A program made the position numbers and the translations under genes. A stretch of 64,000 nt of DNA from Burkholderiales bacterium (GTDB taxonomy: Bacteria > Pseudomonadota > Gammaproteobacteria > Burkholderiales > JAEUOS01), in assembly GCA_947473125.1 (NCBI GenBank), contig CANJDH010000010.1:1-64000 (forward strand). The letters run 5' to 3'. The notes under the pieces are model-generated. The model saw only the letters and a list, made by a program, of their open reading frames with translations. It searched no databases and was not told the DNA's origin. Positions 27,526 through 35,724 of this stretch are shown one piece after another. Numbering within the stretch: the first letter of the stretch is position 1; each line of letters starts with the position of its first letter.

Positions 27526-29381
27526 ACGCCGCCGTTCTTGCGCCACAGCCGGCGCCGTCATCGGAACCTAGGCTCGCCAACAACCTGCGCCACGGGTTCG
27601 ATCCCATCACGCTCGAGATCATCCGCCACGACCTGGTCTCGATCCCGAATCAGATCGACAAGAACATCACGCGCACGGCGTTTTCGCCCTTGATCAACGA
27701 ATACAAGGACTACGCGGTCGGCATCGTCGATGCCGAGGGGCGCCTGATTTCGCAATCGCGCGGCAGCCTGCTGATCTTTGTCGCCAACGCGCTTGGCACC
27801 GCTGTACGCGACGGCATAGCACTGCATGGCGCACAGACCCTGGTCGATGGCGACGTGCTGATCTCGAACCATGCCGGCACCCTTGGGCAGCACCTCAACA
27901 ACGTGGTGATGTACACGCCGATCCGCGTCGGTGCAGAGCGCAGGCTGGCCGGTTTTTTCTGTGTGCTGATGCACTGGATCGACGTCGGCGGCAGCATGGT
28001 CGGCTCATGCACCTCGACCACCACCACCGAAATCTTCCAGGAAGGCATCCAGTTCCGCAGCGTGCGCCTGTTCAGGGCGGGCGAGCGCCTGCCCGACATG
28101 TTCCGCATGATCGAATACAACACGCGCTTTCCCGACATGCTCATGGGCGACGTCGAAGCGCAGATCGCCGGCTGCTTCATGGGGCGTGACATGGTGGCGG
28201 CGATCGCCGACAAGCACGGCCTGCCGACCCTCGAGGCGGCCGTGCACGCCATGTGGGACGACGCCGAGGCTGCCAGCCGCGCCGCCATCCGCGCCGCCAA
28301 ACCCGGTGTCTACGAGGCGTTCGCATTTCTCGATAACGATGGCCTCAATCTCGACAAGACGGTGCCGATCGGGATTCGCGTGCGGATCGGGGACGAGCGC
28401 ATCGCGGTCGATTTTTCGGGCGTGTCCGAGCAATTGCCGGGCCCGCTCAATGCGGGCCGCAACGGCGGCGCGGTGGCGGCCGCGCGCATCGCCGTCAAAT
28501 ACATGCTCTCGCCCAATGATCCGGTCAACGAAGGCGATTTCCGCTGCCTCGATGTCGAGATCCCCGACGGCAAATTCCTGTCGGCGCGGCCGAACGCACC
28601 GATCGGCGGGTCGGGCAACATGATCCCGACGGTGGTCGATACGGTTCTGCGCGCCATGGCCGAAGCCTTCCCAGACCGCGTCGCCGCCGCGCACCACGGC
28701 ACCTACGGCGTCCACTCCTTTCATGGCATCAGCCCGGCCACGGGCGAATCGTTTTTCCATCTCGATACGCTATGCGGCGGCTGGGGCGGATCGGCCGGCA
28801 TGGATGGTTACGGGCCGTCGCGCTCGAACGTGCATGGCGATACCTCGGACGTGCCGGTGGAAATGCAGGAAGCGTTTCATCCCTACCGGTTCGAGTCGTA
28901 TGCGCTGCGGCCCGATTCGGGCGGGCCGGGAGAGTTTCGCGGCGGCGTCGGCATCGTCAAGACCTATCGCATCACCGGCCCTTGCCGCATCAACCTGAAG
29001 ATCGAACGCACCAAGTGCCCACCTTGGGGGCTTCTGGGCGGCGGCGAGGGCAAGACTGCCGAGGTCGAGATTCGCCGTGCCAATCGCAACGTCGATGGCG
29101 GTCACGATCGCAACGGCAGTGGCGATGTGCTCAAGGTATTCAAGGGCGATCATCCCCTGGATGCCGGCGATCAGGTGGTGATTCGCTCGGGCGGAGGCGG
29201 CGGCTTCGGCCCGGCCTGGAAGCGCGACCTTGCGGCGGTGGCGCGCGACCTTGCCACCAGCTGCGTTTCGCGCGCTGCAGCGGAGCACGACTACGGCGTG
29301 GTGACACGTGATGACGGCAGCATTGACAATGCGGCGACGCAAGCATTGCGACAACGCATGGCACAAGGAGAAGGCACATGA
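27522..29381 (+). CDS. hyuB: Hydantoinase/oxoprolinase family, B subunit
   Basis: This 619-residue partner of the A subunit begins with FDPITLEIIRHDLVSIPNQI, then LISNHAGTLGQHLNNVVMYTPI, GPLNAGRNGGAVAAARIAVKYML, AFHPYRFESYALRPDSGGPG and IRSGGGGGFGPAWKRD, the classic HyuB blocks. The ATG at 27522 overlaps the hyuA stop. A GTG nine bases earlier is also in frame. Its own stop overlaps the start of the next Bug gene (ATGA at 29378), tying uptake to catabolism in one operon. Confidence 0.93.
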   Translation: MNAAVLAPQPAPSSEPRLANNLRHGFDPITLEIIRHDLVSIPNQIDKNITRTAFSPLINEYKDYAVGIVDAEGRLISQSRGSLLIFVANALGTAVRDGIALHGAQTLVDGDVLISNHAGTLGQHLNNVVMYTPIRVGAERRLAGFFCVLMHWIDVGGSMVGSCTSTTTTEIFQEGIQFRSVRLFRAGERLPDMFRMIEYNTRFPDMLMGDVEAQIAGCFMGRDMVAAIADKHGLPTLEAAVHAMWDDAEAASRAAIRAAKPGVYEAFAFLDNDGLNLDKTVPIGIRVRIGDERIAVDFSGVSEQLPGPLNAGRNGGAVAAARIAVKYMLSPNDPVNEGDFRCLDVEIPDGKFLSARPNAPIGGSGNMIPTVVDTVLRAMAEAFPDRVAAAHHGTYGVHSFHGISPATGESFFHLDTLCGGWGGSAGMDGYGPSRSNVHGDTSDVPVEMQEAFHPYRFESYALRPDSGGPGEFRGGVGIVKTYRITGPCRINLKIERTKCPPWGLLGGGEGKTAEVEIRRANRNVDGGHDRNGSGDVLKVFKGDHPLDAGDQVVIRSGGGGGFGPAWKRDLAAVARDLATSCVSRAAAEHDYGVVTRDDGSIDNAATQALRQRMAQGEGT

Positions 29382-30364
29382 TCACACTAACAAGGCGCCG
29401 CCTGCTGGCGGCCGGCGGGTGGACTGCGGCAACCCTCCCCATACCGCGCGCAGGGTTCGCCCAGGCGGCCTATCCATCGCGCACGATCCGCGTCATCGTC
29501 CCGTTCGGACCGGGCGGGGTCACTGACGTATTGGCGCGCCTGCTCTCGGCGGAAATCGCCAGGGACTTTGCTCAACCGGTGGTGGTCGAGAACATGCCCG
29601 GCGGCACCGGCCTGATCGGCACCGGCGCAGTGGCCAAGTCGGTACCGGACGGGCACACCATTCTGTTCACCTCGAACGCGCATACCATCAATCCGGCCTT
29701 GCGCCGCCAGATGCCCTTCGATTCGGTCAAGGACTTCACACCGCTGGTGCTGCTGGCGGCGGCACCCAACATGCTGGTGGTGCGATCCGATTCACCGATC
29801 AAAAGCGTCGCTGAATACATTGCCGCGGCGAAGTCGAATCCGGGCGAAATCAATTACGCCACCTCGGGTGTCGGGACCTCGCTGCACATTGCCGGCGAGC
29901 AATTTTCACAGATCACCGGCGCCAAGTTCAACCATGTGCCCTACGCGGCCTCGAACCAGTCGGTGCAGGCGGTGCTGGGCGGGCACGTGGTGTCGTCGTG
30001 GTCGGCGGTCAATGCGGCGCTGCCGTTCGTCAAGGCCGGGCGCATGCGCCCGCTGGCGGTGGCGAGCGACAAGCGCACCGACTTTGCGCCGGAGGTGCCC
30101 ACTTTTGCCGAATTGGGGATCAATGGCATGAAAAGCGAGACCTGGCTGGCCGCACTGGGTCCGGCCGGATTGCCAGCGCCGGTTGCCGCCAAACTGGCCG
30201 CCGAATTGCAGATGCTGATCGGCCGCGCCGACATGAAGCAGAAAATCCTTGCCCTTGGCGCCGAGCCCGTAGGTGTGGAGCTCGAAACCTTTCGCGCGCA
30301 GATCCGCGACGAGATCGAAATGTATACGCGCATCGCGCGCGCCGGAGACATCAAGGCAGAATAG
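29378..30364 (+). CDS. Bug/TctC family solute-binding protein with Tat-like signal
   Basis: This 328-residue protein starts MITLTRRRLLAAGGWTAATL, with an RRRLL motif that fits Tat export, then YPSRTIRVIVPFGPGGVTDV, VVENMPGGTGLIGTGAVAKSVPDGHT, GEINYATSGVGTSLHIAGEQF and VPYAASNQSVQAVLGGHVVS. It is coupled to hyuB by a four-base overlap, which makes it the likely binding protein for the hydantoinase substrate. It closely resembles the next gene (shared GGHVVSSWSAVNAALP and GQVMSSWSAVNAALP), so the pair is a recent duplication. Confidence 0.92.
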   Translation: MITLTRRRLLAAGGWTAATLPIPRAGFAQAAYPSRTIRVIVPFGPGGVTDVLARLLSAEIARDFAQPVVVENMPGGTGLIGTGAVAKSVPDGHTILFTSNAHTINPALRRQMPFDSVKDFTPLVLLAAAPNMLVVRSDSPIKSVAEYIAAAKSNPGEINYATSGVGTSLHIAGEQFSQITGAKFNHVPYAASNQSVQAVLGGHVVSSWSAVNAALPFVKAGRMRPLAVASDKRTDFAPEVPTFAELGINGMKSETWLAALGPAGLPAPVAAKLAAELQMLIGRADMKQKILALGAEPVGVELETFRAQIRDEIEMYTRIARAGDIKAE

Positions 30365-30410
30365 CGCTGCCAGAGGTGATGCGAACGACACAATGAAATC
30401 GGGAGGGTAT

Positions 30411-31394
30411 ATGAACATGCTCATGCGCATAGGCAAGTTGATTGTTGCAAGCGGGCTGGCGCTGTTTCTGGCGGCGCCGGGCCAGGCACAAGAATCATTT
30501 CCGTCGCGCCCGGTGCGCCTGATCGTCGGCTTCGGTGCGGGCGGCATTACCGACGTGCTGGCACGCCTGTTGTCGGTGGAGTTGCAAAAGAGCTGGGGTC
30601 AGCCTGTGGTGGTGGACAACAAGCCCGGCGCATCGGGCGTGATCGGCAGCGAACTGGCTGCGCGCGCCGCGCCTGACGGACATGTCCTCTTGGTAGTGCC
30701 CGGTACACACACCATCGTGCCGGGCCTGCGCACCAAAATGCCGTTCGATGCGGTCAAGGACTTCACCGCCATCACGTTGCTCGCGTCCGCACCCAACGTG
30801 CTGGTGGTCAATGCCGAAACACCACTGCGTTCGGTGGCCGATTACATTGCGGCGGCGCGGGCCAAACCCGGCGAGATCAATTACGCCACCTCAGGCATCG
30901 GCACCACCGTGCATATCGCCGGCGAGCGTCTGGCGCACCTCGCCGGCATCCGACTCAACCACATCCCCTACAAAGGCTCGAGCCAGTCGATCGAAGCGGT
31001 CGTGGCCGGGCAGGTGATGTCGTCGTGGTCTGCCGTCAACGCGGCGCTGCCGCACATCAAGACCGGCCGGGTGCGCGCTCTGGCGGTGGCAAACGAGAAG
31101 CGCTCGAGCTTTGCGCCCGATGTACCGACGTTTGAAGAACTCGGCATCAAGGGCATGAAAAGCGACACCTGGCTAGGCGTGCTGGCCCCGCCCGGCATGG
31201 CACCGGCCCTGGCCGCGCGCCTCAATGGCGATCTGGTACGCCTGATGGCCCGACCCGACTTTCGTGACAAGGTGCTGGCGCTCGGTGCAGAACCGGTGGC
31301 GGGCGTCGAATTGGAGAAATTCGCGGCGCTCATGAAAGAGGAAGTAGAGAGCTACGCGGTGATCATCAAGGCGGCGAGCATCAAGCCGGAGTAG
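30411..31394 (+). CDS. Bug/TctC family solute-binding protein
   Basis: This 327-residue protein starts at the ATG at 30411, which follows GGGAGG by four bases and gives MNMLMRIGKLIVASGLALFL with cleavage near PGQAQE. Blocks: FPSRPVRLIVGFGAGGITDV, VVDNKPGASGVIGSELAARAAPDGH, GEINYATSGIGTTVHIAGERL and IPYKGSSQSIEAVVAGQVMS. It is the last gene of the hyuAB operon by spacing (46 bases after the previous gene). It uses a Sec-type signal, whereas its sister upstream has a Tat-like one. Confidence 0.92.
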   Translation: MNMLMRIGKLIVASGLALFLAAPGQAQESFPSRPVRLIVGFGAGGITDVLARLLSVELQKSWGQPVVVDNKPGASGVIGSELAARAAPDGHVLLVVPGTHTIVPGLRTKMPFDAVKDFTAITLLASAPNVLVVNAETPLRSVADYIAAARAKPGEINYATSGIGTTVHIAGERLAHLAGIRLNHIPYKGSSQSIEAVVAGQVMSSWSAVNAALPHIKTGRVRALAVANEKRSSFAPDVPTFEELGIKGMKSDTWLGVLAPPGMAPALAARLNGDLVRLMARPDFRDKVLALGAEPVAGVELEKFAALMKEEVESYAVIIKAASIKPE

Positions 31395-31466
31395 TGCCCC
31401 GACGATCGACTCGCTCGCGCCGGTGGCCACCCCAAGGCCATGAATTCGATGTGGTCGCTGCGCAGC

Positions 31467-31490
31467 GGGGCTTGATATTTATCAAGCCCC
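31467..31490. promoter_or_regulatory. Perfect 10-base inverted repeat containing an FNR-type box, upstream of dctP-like gene
   Basis: GGGGCTTGAT and ATCAAGCCCC are separated by ATTT. The inner part, TTGATATTTATCAA (31472-31485), matches the FNR/ANR consensus TTGAT-N4-ATCAA exactly. The centre is about 131 bases before the transcription start predicted from the sigma-54-like element, a normal place for an enhancer-binding protein, so either reading is possible. There is no T-run, so it is not a good terminator for the upstream gene. Confidence 0.6.
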
Positions 31491-31583
31491 AACACAGGGC
31501 ATCTTTGCGGTCTACGCACTGCAATGGGATGACGCGATCACTTGGATCATGCCGTAATTGTTGCCATTGGGAGGTTTTGCCTC

Positions 31584-31599
31584 TGGCACGCTTGATGCT
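31584..31599 (+). promoter_or_regulatory. Sigma-54 (-24/-12) promoter candidate for the TRAP binding-protein gene
   Basis: TGGCACGCTTGATGCT fits the -24/-12 consensus TGGCACGRNNNTTGCW at all but two positions, with the GG and GC pairs at the required 12-base spacing. Predicted transcription start is near 31610, leaving a 45-base leader with an AGGAG ribosome-binding site. Confidence 0.6.
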
Positions 31600-31654
31600 C
31601 AATGTTTGGACAGGAGAGAAATTCTTCTTTCGAACCCAACCACCAGGAGCATGC

Positions 31655-32767
31655 ATGACCACGTCCCGCAGAAAATTCATTACCGGTGCCTCATTGGCCG
31701 GTGGTGCCGCCGCATCCACCCTCGCCTTCCCGGCGATTGCACAGTCGCAGCCCACCGTCAAGTGGCGCCTTGCGTCGAGCTACCCGAAGTCACTCGACAC
31801 CGTGTTTGGCGGCGCCGACCTGTTGTCCAAGCGCGTCGCAGCACTGACCGGCGGGAAGTTCCAGATCCAGGTGTTCGCAGCCGGCGAGATCGTCCCCGGC
31901 CTGCAGGTGGCCGACGCGGTACAAAACGGCACGGTTGAGTGCGGCCACACCAACAGCTACTACTACATCGGCAAGAACAAGGCGTTTGCGTTCGAGACCA
32001 CCGTGCCATTCGGCATCAACCAGCGCCAGCAGAACGCCTGGATGTATTACGGCGGCGGCAAGGAGCTGGTAGGCGACTTCCTCAAGGATTTCAACATTGC
32101 CTCGTTCCCCGGCGGCAACACCGGCACGCAAATGGGCGGCTGGTTCCGCAAGGAAGTGAAAACCGTTGCCGACCTCAAAGGCCTGAAAATCCGCATCGCC
32201 GGCTTGGGCGGTGAAGTCTTCGCCAAACTCGGCGCCGTGCCACAGCAGATCGCCGGCGGCGACATCTACCCCGCGCTCGAAAAAGGCACGATCGATGCGG
32301 CCGAATGGGTCGGCCCGTATGACGACGAGAAGCTCGGTTTTTACAAAGTGGCCAAGAATTACTACACGCCGGGCTGGTGGGAGCCGAACTCTGCCTATTC
32401 GTTCTACGTGAGCCTCAAGGAGTGGGAGAAGCTGCCCAAGGAATACCAGGCCGCATTTGAAGCCGCGGCTTACGCGGTCAACGCCGACATGATGGCCGAG
32501 TACGACGCCAAAAACCCGACGGCACTAAAGCGCCTGATCGCCAACGGCGTCAAGCTGCATTCGTTTACCAACGAGATCATGAAGGCCGCGCAAGACGCAG
32601 CCTACGGCATGTACGACGATGAAGCGGCCAAGAACCCGGCCTTCAAGAAGATCTACCTGTCGTGGCTCAAGTTTCGTGATGACCAGTTGCAATGGCACCG
32701 CGTCGCCGAGCACACCATGGCGACCTTCTCGTTTGCCAACCGTCCCAAGATCAGGACCACGGCCTGA
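31655..32767 (+). CDS. TRAP transporter substrate-binding protein (DctP family)
   Basis: This 370-residue protein starts at the ATG at 31655, five bases after AGGAG, and reads MTTSRRKFITGASLAGGAAA, a twin-arginine signal ending near PAIAQSQ. Mature blocks are VKWRLASSYPKSLDTVFGGA, ADLKGLKIRIAGLGGEVFAKLG and a closing WLKFRDDQLQWHRVAEHTMA, typical of the DctP branch for 2-oxo acids or mannitol/chloroaromatic-type ligands. DctQ and DctM membrane subunits are not encoded next to it. Upstream are a sigma-54-like promoter and a long inverted repeat; downstream is a strong terminator, so it is an independent unit. Confidence 0.93.
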   Translation: MTTSRRKFITGASLAGGAAASTLAFPAIAQSQPTVKWRLASSYPKSLDTVFGGADLLSKRVAALTGGKFQIQVFAAGEIVPGLQVADAVQNGTVECGHTNSYYYIGKNKAFAFETTVPFGINQRQQNAWMYYGGGKELVGDFLKDFNIASFPGGNTGTQMGGWFRKEVKTVADLKGLKIRIAGLGGEVFAKLGAVPQQIAGGDIYPALEKGTIDAAEWVGPYDDEKLGFYKVAKNYYTPGWWEPNSAYSFYVSLKEWEKLPKEYQAAFEAAAYAVNADMMAEYDAKNPTALKRLIANGVKLHSFTNEIMKAAQDAAYGMYDDEAAKNPAFKKIYLSWLKFRDDQLQWHRVAEHTMATFSFANRPKIRTTA

Positions 32768-32798
32768 GCGTACCGCGTTCAGTCTTCTTCGGAACAAT

Positions 32799-32827
32799 AT
32801 GCCCCGCCGCGTGCGGGGCATTTTTTT
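32799..32827 (+). terminator. Rho-independent terminator after the TRAP binding-protein gene
   Basis: ATGCCCCGC and GCGGGGCAT form a nine-pair stem around CGCGT, followed by seven T. The stem starts 31 bases after the stop codon. Confidence 0.9.
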
Positions 32828-32861
32828 GGCCCGACGTTAACGGCCGGATGAAATGCGAACG

Positions 32862-32891
32862 AAAAAAAACCGGGCGAATTGCCCGGTTTTT
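32862..32891 (-). terminator. Bidirectional-looking terminator after the Lys/Ala-rich protein gene
   Basis: AACCGGGC and GCCCGGTT form a stem around GAATT. Eight A precede it on the plus strand, giving a run of eight T on the minus strand after the stem, so it serves the minus-strand gene ending at 32905. The T-run on the plus side could also back up the terminator at 32799. Confidence 0.88.
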
Positions 32892-32904
32892 CATGAAGCC
32901 AGAA

Positions 32905-33267
32905 TTACTTCTTGGCTTCGGCTTTCGGAGCGTCGGCTTTCTTGGCTTCGGCTTTCGGTGCAGCCTTGGCAGCTTTGGCAGCAGCGGCTTTGTCAGCCTT
33001 TTCTTTCTTGGCAGCAGCAGCTTTGTCAGCCTTTTCTTTCTTGGCGGCGGCGGCTTTGTCAGCCTTTTCTTTCTTGGCAGCGGCGGCGGCGGCTTTCTTG
33101 TCTTCGCCTTTTGCAGCAGCTTTCGGGGCTTCTTTGGCGGCTTCGGCTTTCGGCGCGTCTTTTTTGGCTTCAGCCTTGGGGGCTTCGGCTTTCTTGTCTT
33201 GCGCGATTGCAGTGGTGCCGACGGTGGCGAAAACGCCAGCGATCAAAACGGACAGGAGCTTGTTCAT
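32905..33267 (-). CDS. Secreted Lys/Ala-rich repeat protein, function unknown
   Basis: This 120-residue protein has a clear Sec signal (MNKLLSVLIAGVFATVGTTA, cleavage after AIAQ). The mature part is made almost only of Lys, Ala, Glu, Asp and Pro. Three exact 11-residue repeats with the unit KKEKADKAAAA are encoded by three 33-base DNA repeats, and they are flanked by PKAEAKK/PKAEAAK motifs. It should be a long, highly basic helix or disordered chain in the periplasm. It resembles the histone-H1-like or TolA-linker type of composition, but no family is recognised. It has a good ribosome-binding site (GAGGAAATACC before ATG), its own terminator and a palindrome upstream, so it is a real single-gene unit. 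Confidence 0.85.
   Translation of the reverse strand: MNKLLSVLIAGVFATVGTTAIAQDKKAEAPKAEAKKDAPKAEAAKEAPKAAAKGEDKKAAAAAAKKEKADKAAAAKKEKADKAAAAKKEKADKAAAAKAAKAAPKAEAKKADAPKAEAKK
32987..33085 (-). repeat. Three 33-base direct repeats coding the KKEKADKAAAA units
   Basis: Units begin at 32987, 33020 and 33053 (plus-strand GCTTTGTCAGCC) and differ only at a few third positions. This keeps the frame, so copy number can change without breaking the protein. Confidence 0.9.
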
Positions 33268-33293
33268 GGTATTTCCTCAAAAATTAAAATGTG

Positions 33294-33311
33294 ATCAATT
33301 TGCGAATTGAT
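33294..33311. promoter_or_regulatory. Inverted repeat ATCAATT-TGCG-AATTGAT upstream of the Lys/Ala-rich gene
   Basis: This perfect seven-base inverted repeat with a four-base spacer lies 26 bases before the ATG of the minus-strand gene, overlapping the expected promoter. It is a candidate operator. Confidence 0.45.
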
Positions 33312-33421
33312 GACCTCCTCGGTCAGGGAGAATAACGTCACCCCGCCGCAAAGGTTGACAGAAATGTTGGGTTTTTCCGCAGATTCCCCCGCCAAGCCTG
33401 TTTTTGACCCGAATCCGGGTG

Positions 33422-35692
33422 TCAATTCGACTGACGCGCGGCCATCCTGAGGCTCGCGCCGCGCACCTCAAAAATCACCTTGTCAAGAACTTCTCCCTTA
33501 TCATTCAATAGCTTAAGAGAATGCGACCCGGGCAGCGGGAACCACGAAAGGGGCCGCTCTGCTCCCCCAAGGGTTTTGCCGTCCAGCTCCCAACGGCCCT
33601 TGCGATACGCCGTCGCGCTGAACTGCAGGCGCTGGTTCACGGGCGGAATATCCGGGTCGAGGGCAATAATCGAACCCGGAACCGGCGATGCAATGCGCAC
33701 CGGCAGGCCCCCAGGGCCGCCTGCGCCAGCGAGCCGGACGAGCTCGCGCTCGCTGCCGGCAAGAAACACCTCGCGGCGCGACGGCTCGATGGACGGCTCG
33801 TAGCGCAACGGCTGTGCGACCACGCCTGGCGGCATGGCCGGCGGCTCACTGCGCCCCCCCCCACGCCGGTGCAAATGCAGCATCACATCGCGCCAGACCG
33901 GGGCGGCCCCGGAGATCCCCGAGACATCGTGCATCGGGCTGCCGCCGGCATTACCCACCCATACGCCGACGGTGTAACGCGACGAAAACCCGATGGCCCA
34001 GTTGTCGCGCATGTCCTTGCTGGTGCCGGTCTTGACCGCGCTCCAGAACGGCGTGTCGAGCGGATTGTCGAGCCCAAAGGCGACAGCGCGGGCAGCACGA
34101 TCCGACAGGATGTCGGCAATCACGTGGCTGGCGCCGGCATGCATCGCACGGCGCGGCGCCGGGGCGCTGCCCGCCGCATGCTTGACCAGCGTCGGCTCGG
34201 ACCGGACACCACCATTGGCCAACGTGCGATACGCATTCGTGAGTGAGAGCAGCGTCACATCGGCGCTACCCAGCGCCAGGCTGTAGCCGTAGTAGTCGCC
34301 CGACTCCTTTACGGTGTCGAGCCCGACCGCGCGCAGGCGCTCCACAAAACGGTCGGGGCCGACCATCACGAGGGTCCGCACAGCGGGAATGTTGAGCGAA
34401 CCGGCGAGGCTGGCGCGCACCGACACCGGGCCGCGATGGACCTTGGCATAGTCGCGCGGGATGTAGAGGCCGGTATCGGTCTTCAATTGAACGGTGGAGT
34501 CGTCAAGGATCGACGCCGCCGTGAGGCGTCCTTCTTCAATCGCCAATCCATAGAGAAACGGCTTCAGCGTGGAGCCGGCCTGGCGCAGCGCAGTGGCGCC
34601 GTCGACATGGGCGGCTTGCGACAAGTCACCGCTGGAGCCCACATAGGCAAGCACCTCGCCGCTGGCATTGTCGAGAACGACTACCGCGCCGTCTTCGACG
34701 TTGCGGCCGTTGAGTTCGGCGAGGCGCGCACGCAACGCGTTGCGTGCGGCCGCCTGCACGTTCGCATCGAGCGTACTCGCCACGCGTGCGCCGGGTACGG
34801 CATTCGCCTGGGCGAGGAGGCGGCGCGCGGCGTGGGGTGCGGCGACCTGCTTCGGAAATGCCTCGTAGCCGCGCGCGAGCGTATTTTTCACCTCGGTGGC
34901 AAGGCCGTCGCACCCGTCAGCGGCAACCGGACGCGTGATGCGGCGTTCGCCCGCCTGAAAATTGAGTAGCCAGCAGGCGCGGTCAGCGACCCGTTTGGCG
35001 TCGGCATTGGGGGCGCGAATCAGTGCGGCGGCGATCGCCGCTTCACGCCGGTCGAGCCCGTGCGGTGCCTTGCCGAACAGGCCGTGCGACATCGCCGAGA
35101 CACCCTGCAACTCGCCACGATAGGTAACCAGGTTGAGATATGCCTCGAGGACCTCACTCTTCTTCCAGGTTTTCTCCAGGGTCATGGCGGCGCGCGCCTG
35201 ACGCACTTTTTGCACAAAGCTACGCCCGCCTTCGCCGCGCTTGAGGTCCGCATCGAGAAGCCCCGCCAGCTGCATGGTCAGCGTGCTTGCGCCGCGCATG
35301 CCGCCGCTTTTGACGCTTTGGCCGCTTTGGCCACTTTGGCTATTGAGGCCCCCGGCGTTGCCTGCCGCAGCGCTCATGACGGCCGTCCAGTCGACGCCCT
35401 CGTGCTCGTAGAAGCGTTGGTCTTCGGAGGCGAGCAGCGCCGCCTTGAGCGTGGGAGAAATCTCGTTGACACCAGTCCACGCAAAGCGCCGCACCGTATT
35501 GTCAAGGCGCACGCGCTGCAGCTCGCGGCCGTTGCGGTCAAGCAGCCAGGCGTCCGACGGGCGCCACTCCTGCCGGACCTGCGTGAATGATGGCAGGTCC
35601 GCCGCGCGCGCCGAACCGGCATAGAACGTCACGCCAAGAACCCCTCCCACCAAGGCGATCAGGCCTGCACGCCGCGGAGAACGCCGATTCAT
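33422..35692 (-). CDS. pbpC: Penicillin-binding protein 1C
   Basis: This 756-residue bifunctional murein synthase starts MNRRSPRRAGLIALVGGVLG at 35692; a GTG at 35728 overlapping the upstream stop is an alternative. After the signal/anchor comes the glycosyltransferase (LLASEDQRFYEHEGVDW, catalytic Glu near residue 90; ASTLTMQLAGLL). The transpeptidase follows with AGSTLKPFLYGLA (active Ser near 374), SLN and VKTGTSKDMRDNW. The C-terminal BiPBP_C domain is PVPGSIIALDPDIPPVNQ. Unusual features are a Ser-Gly-Gln insertion coded by a 9-base repeat (35315-35341), a run of nine C at 33854-33862, and an in-frame copy of the dispersed repeat at 33551-33582. The gene follows the alpha-2-macroglobulin gene by 32 bases, the standard pairing. 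Confidence 0.94.
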   Translation of the reverse strand: MNRRSPRRAGLIALVGGVLGVTFYAGSARAADLPSFTQVRQEWRPSDAWLLDRNGRELQRVRLDNTVRRFAWTGVNEISPTLKAALLASEDQRFYEHEGVDWTAVMSAAAGNAGGLNSQSGQSGQSVKSGGMRGASTLTMQLAGLLDADLKRGEGGRSFVQKVRQARAAMTLEKTWKKSEVLEAYLNLVTYRGELQGVSAMSHGLFGKAPHGLDRREAAIAAALIRAPNADAKRVADRACWLLNFQAGERRITRPVAADGCDGLATEVKNTLARGYEAFPKQVAAPHAARRLLAQANAVPGARVASTLDANVQAAARNALRARLAELNGRNVEDGAVVVLDNASGEVLAYVGSSGDLSQAAHVDGATALRQAGSTLKPFLYGLAIEEGRLTAASILDDSTVQLKTDTGLYIPRDYAKVHRGPVSVRASLAGSLNIPAVRTLVMVGPDRFVERLRAVGLDTVKESGDYYGYSLALGSADVTLLSLTNAYRTLANGGVRSEPTLVKHAAGSAPAPRRAMHAGASHVIADILSDRAARAVAFGLDNPLDTPFWSAVKTGTSKDMRDNWAIGFSSRYTVGVWVGNAGGSPMHDVSGISGAAPVWRDVMLHLHRRGGGRSEPPAMPPGVVAQPLRYEPSIEPSRREVFLAGSERELVRLAGAGGPGGLPVRIASPVPGSIIALDPDIPPVNQRLQFSATAYRKGRWELDGKTLGGAERPLSWFPLPGSHSLKLLNDKGEVLDKVIFEVRGASLRMAARQSN
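33551..33582 (-). repeat. Dispersed repeat family member inside pbpC
   Basis: On the minus strand it reads GGCAAAACCCTTGGGGGAGC followed by AGAGCGG, coding GKTLGGAERP in frame within the C-terminal domain. Confidence 0.45.
35315..35341 (-). repeat. 9-base tandem repeat inside pbpC
   Basis: There are three units of GCTTTGGCC type on the plus strand (35315-35323, 35324-35332, 35333-35341). They code repeating Ser-Gly-Gln in the glycosyltransferase domain between VDWTAVMSAAAG and GGMRGASTLTMQ, a place where the insertion is not expected to be catalytic. Confidence 0.75.
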
Positions 35693-35724
35693 GCGCCTCT
35701 TCTGGCGATTCACATGCGGGATTC

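Noticed and set aside
31467-31490. The long inverted repeat as terminator of the upstream Bug gene
   Set aside because: No T-run follows on either strand and it is more than 70 bases past the stop; an operator or enhancer site fits better.
32987-33085. Regularly spaced 33-base repeats that could suggest a short CRISPR array
   Set aside because: The repeats are directly adjacent with no spacers and encode KKEKADKAAAA units in a gene with a signal peptide, ribosome-binding site and terminator.
32692-33294. A Phe/Gly/Ser-rich frame on the plus strand across the repeat gene
   Set aside because: It is the complement of the Lys/Ala repeats and runs through two terminators; no ribosome-binding site was seen.
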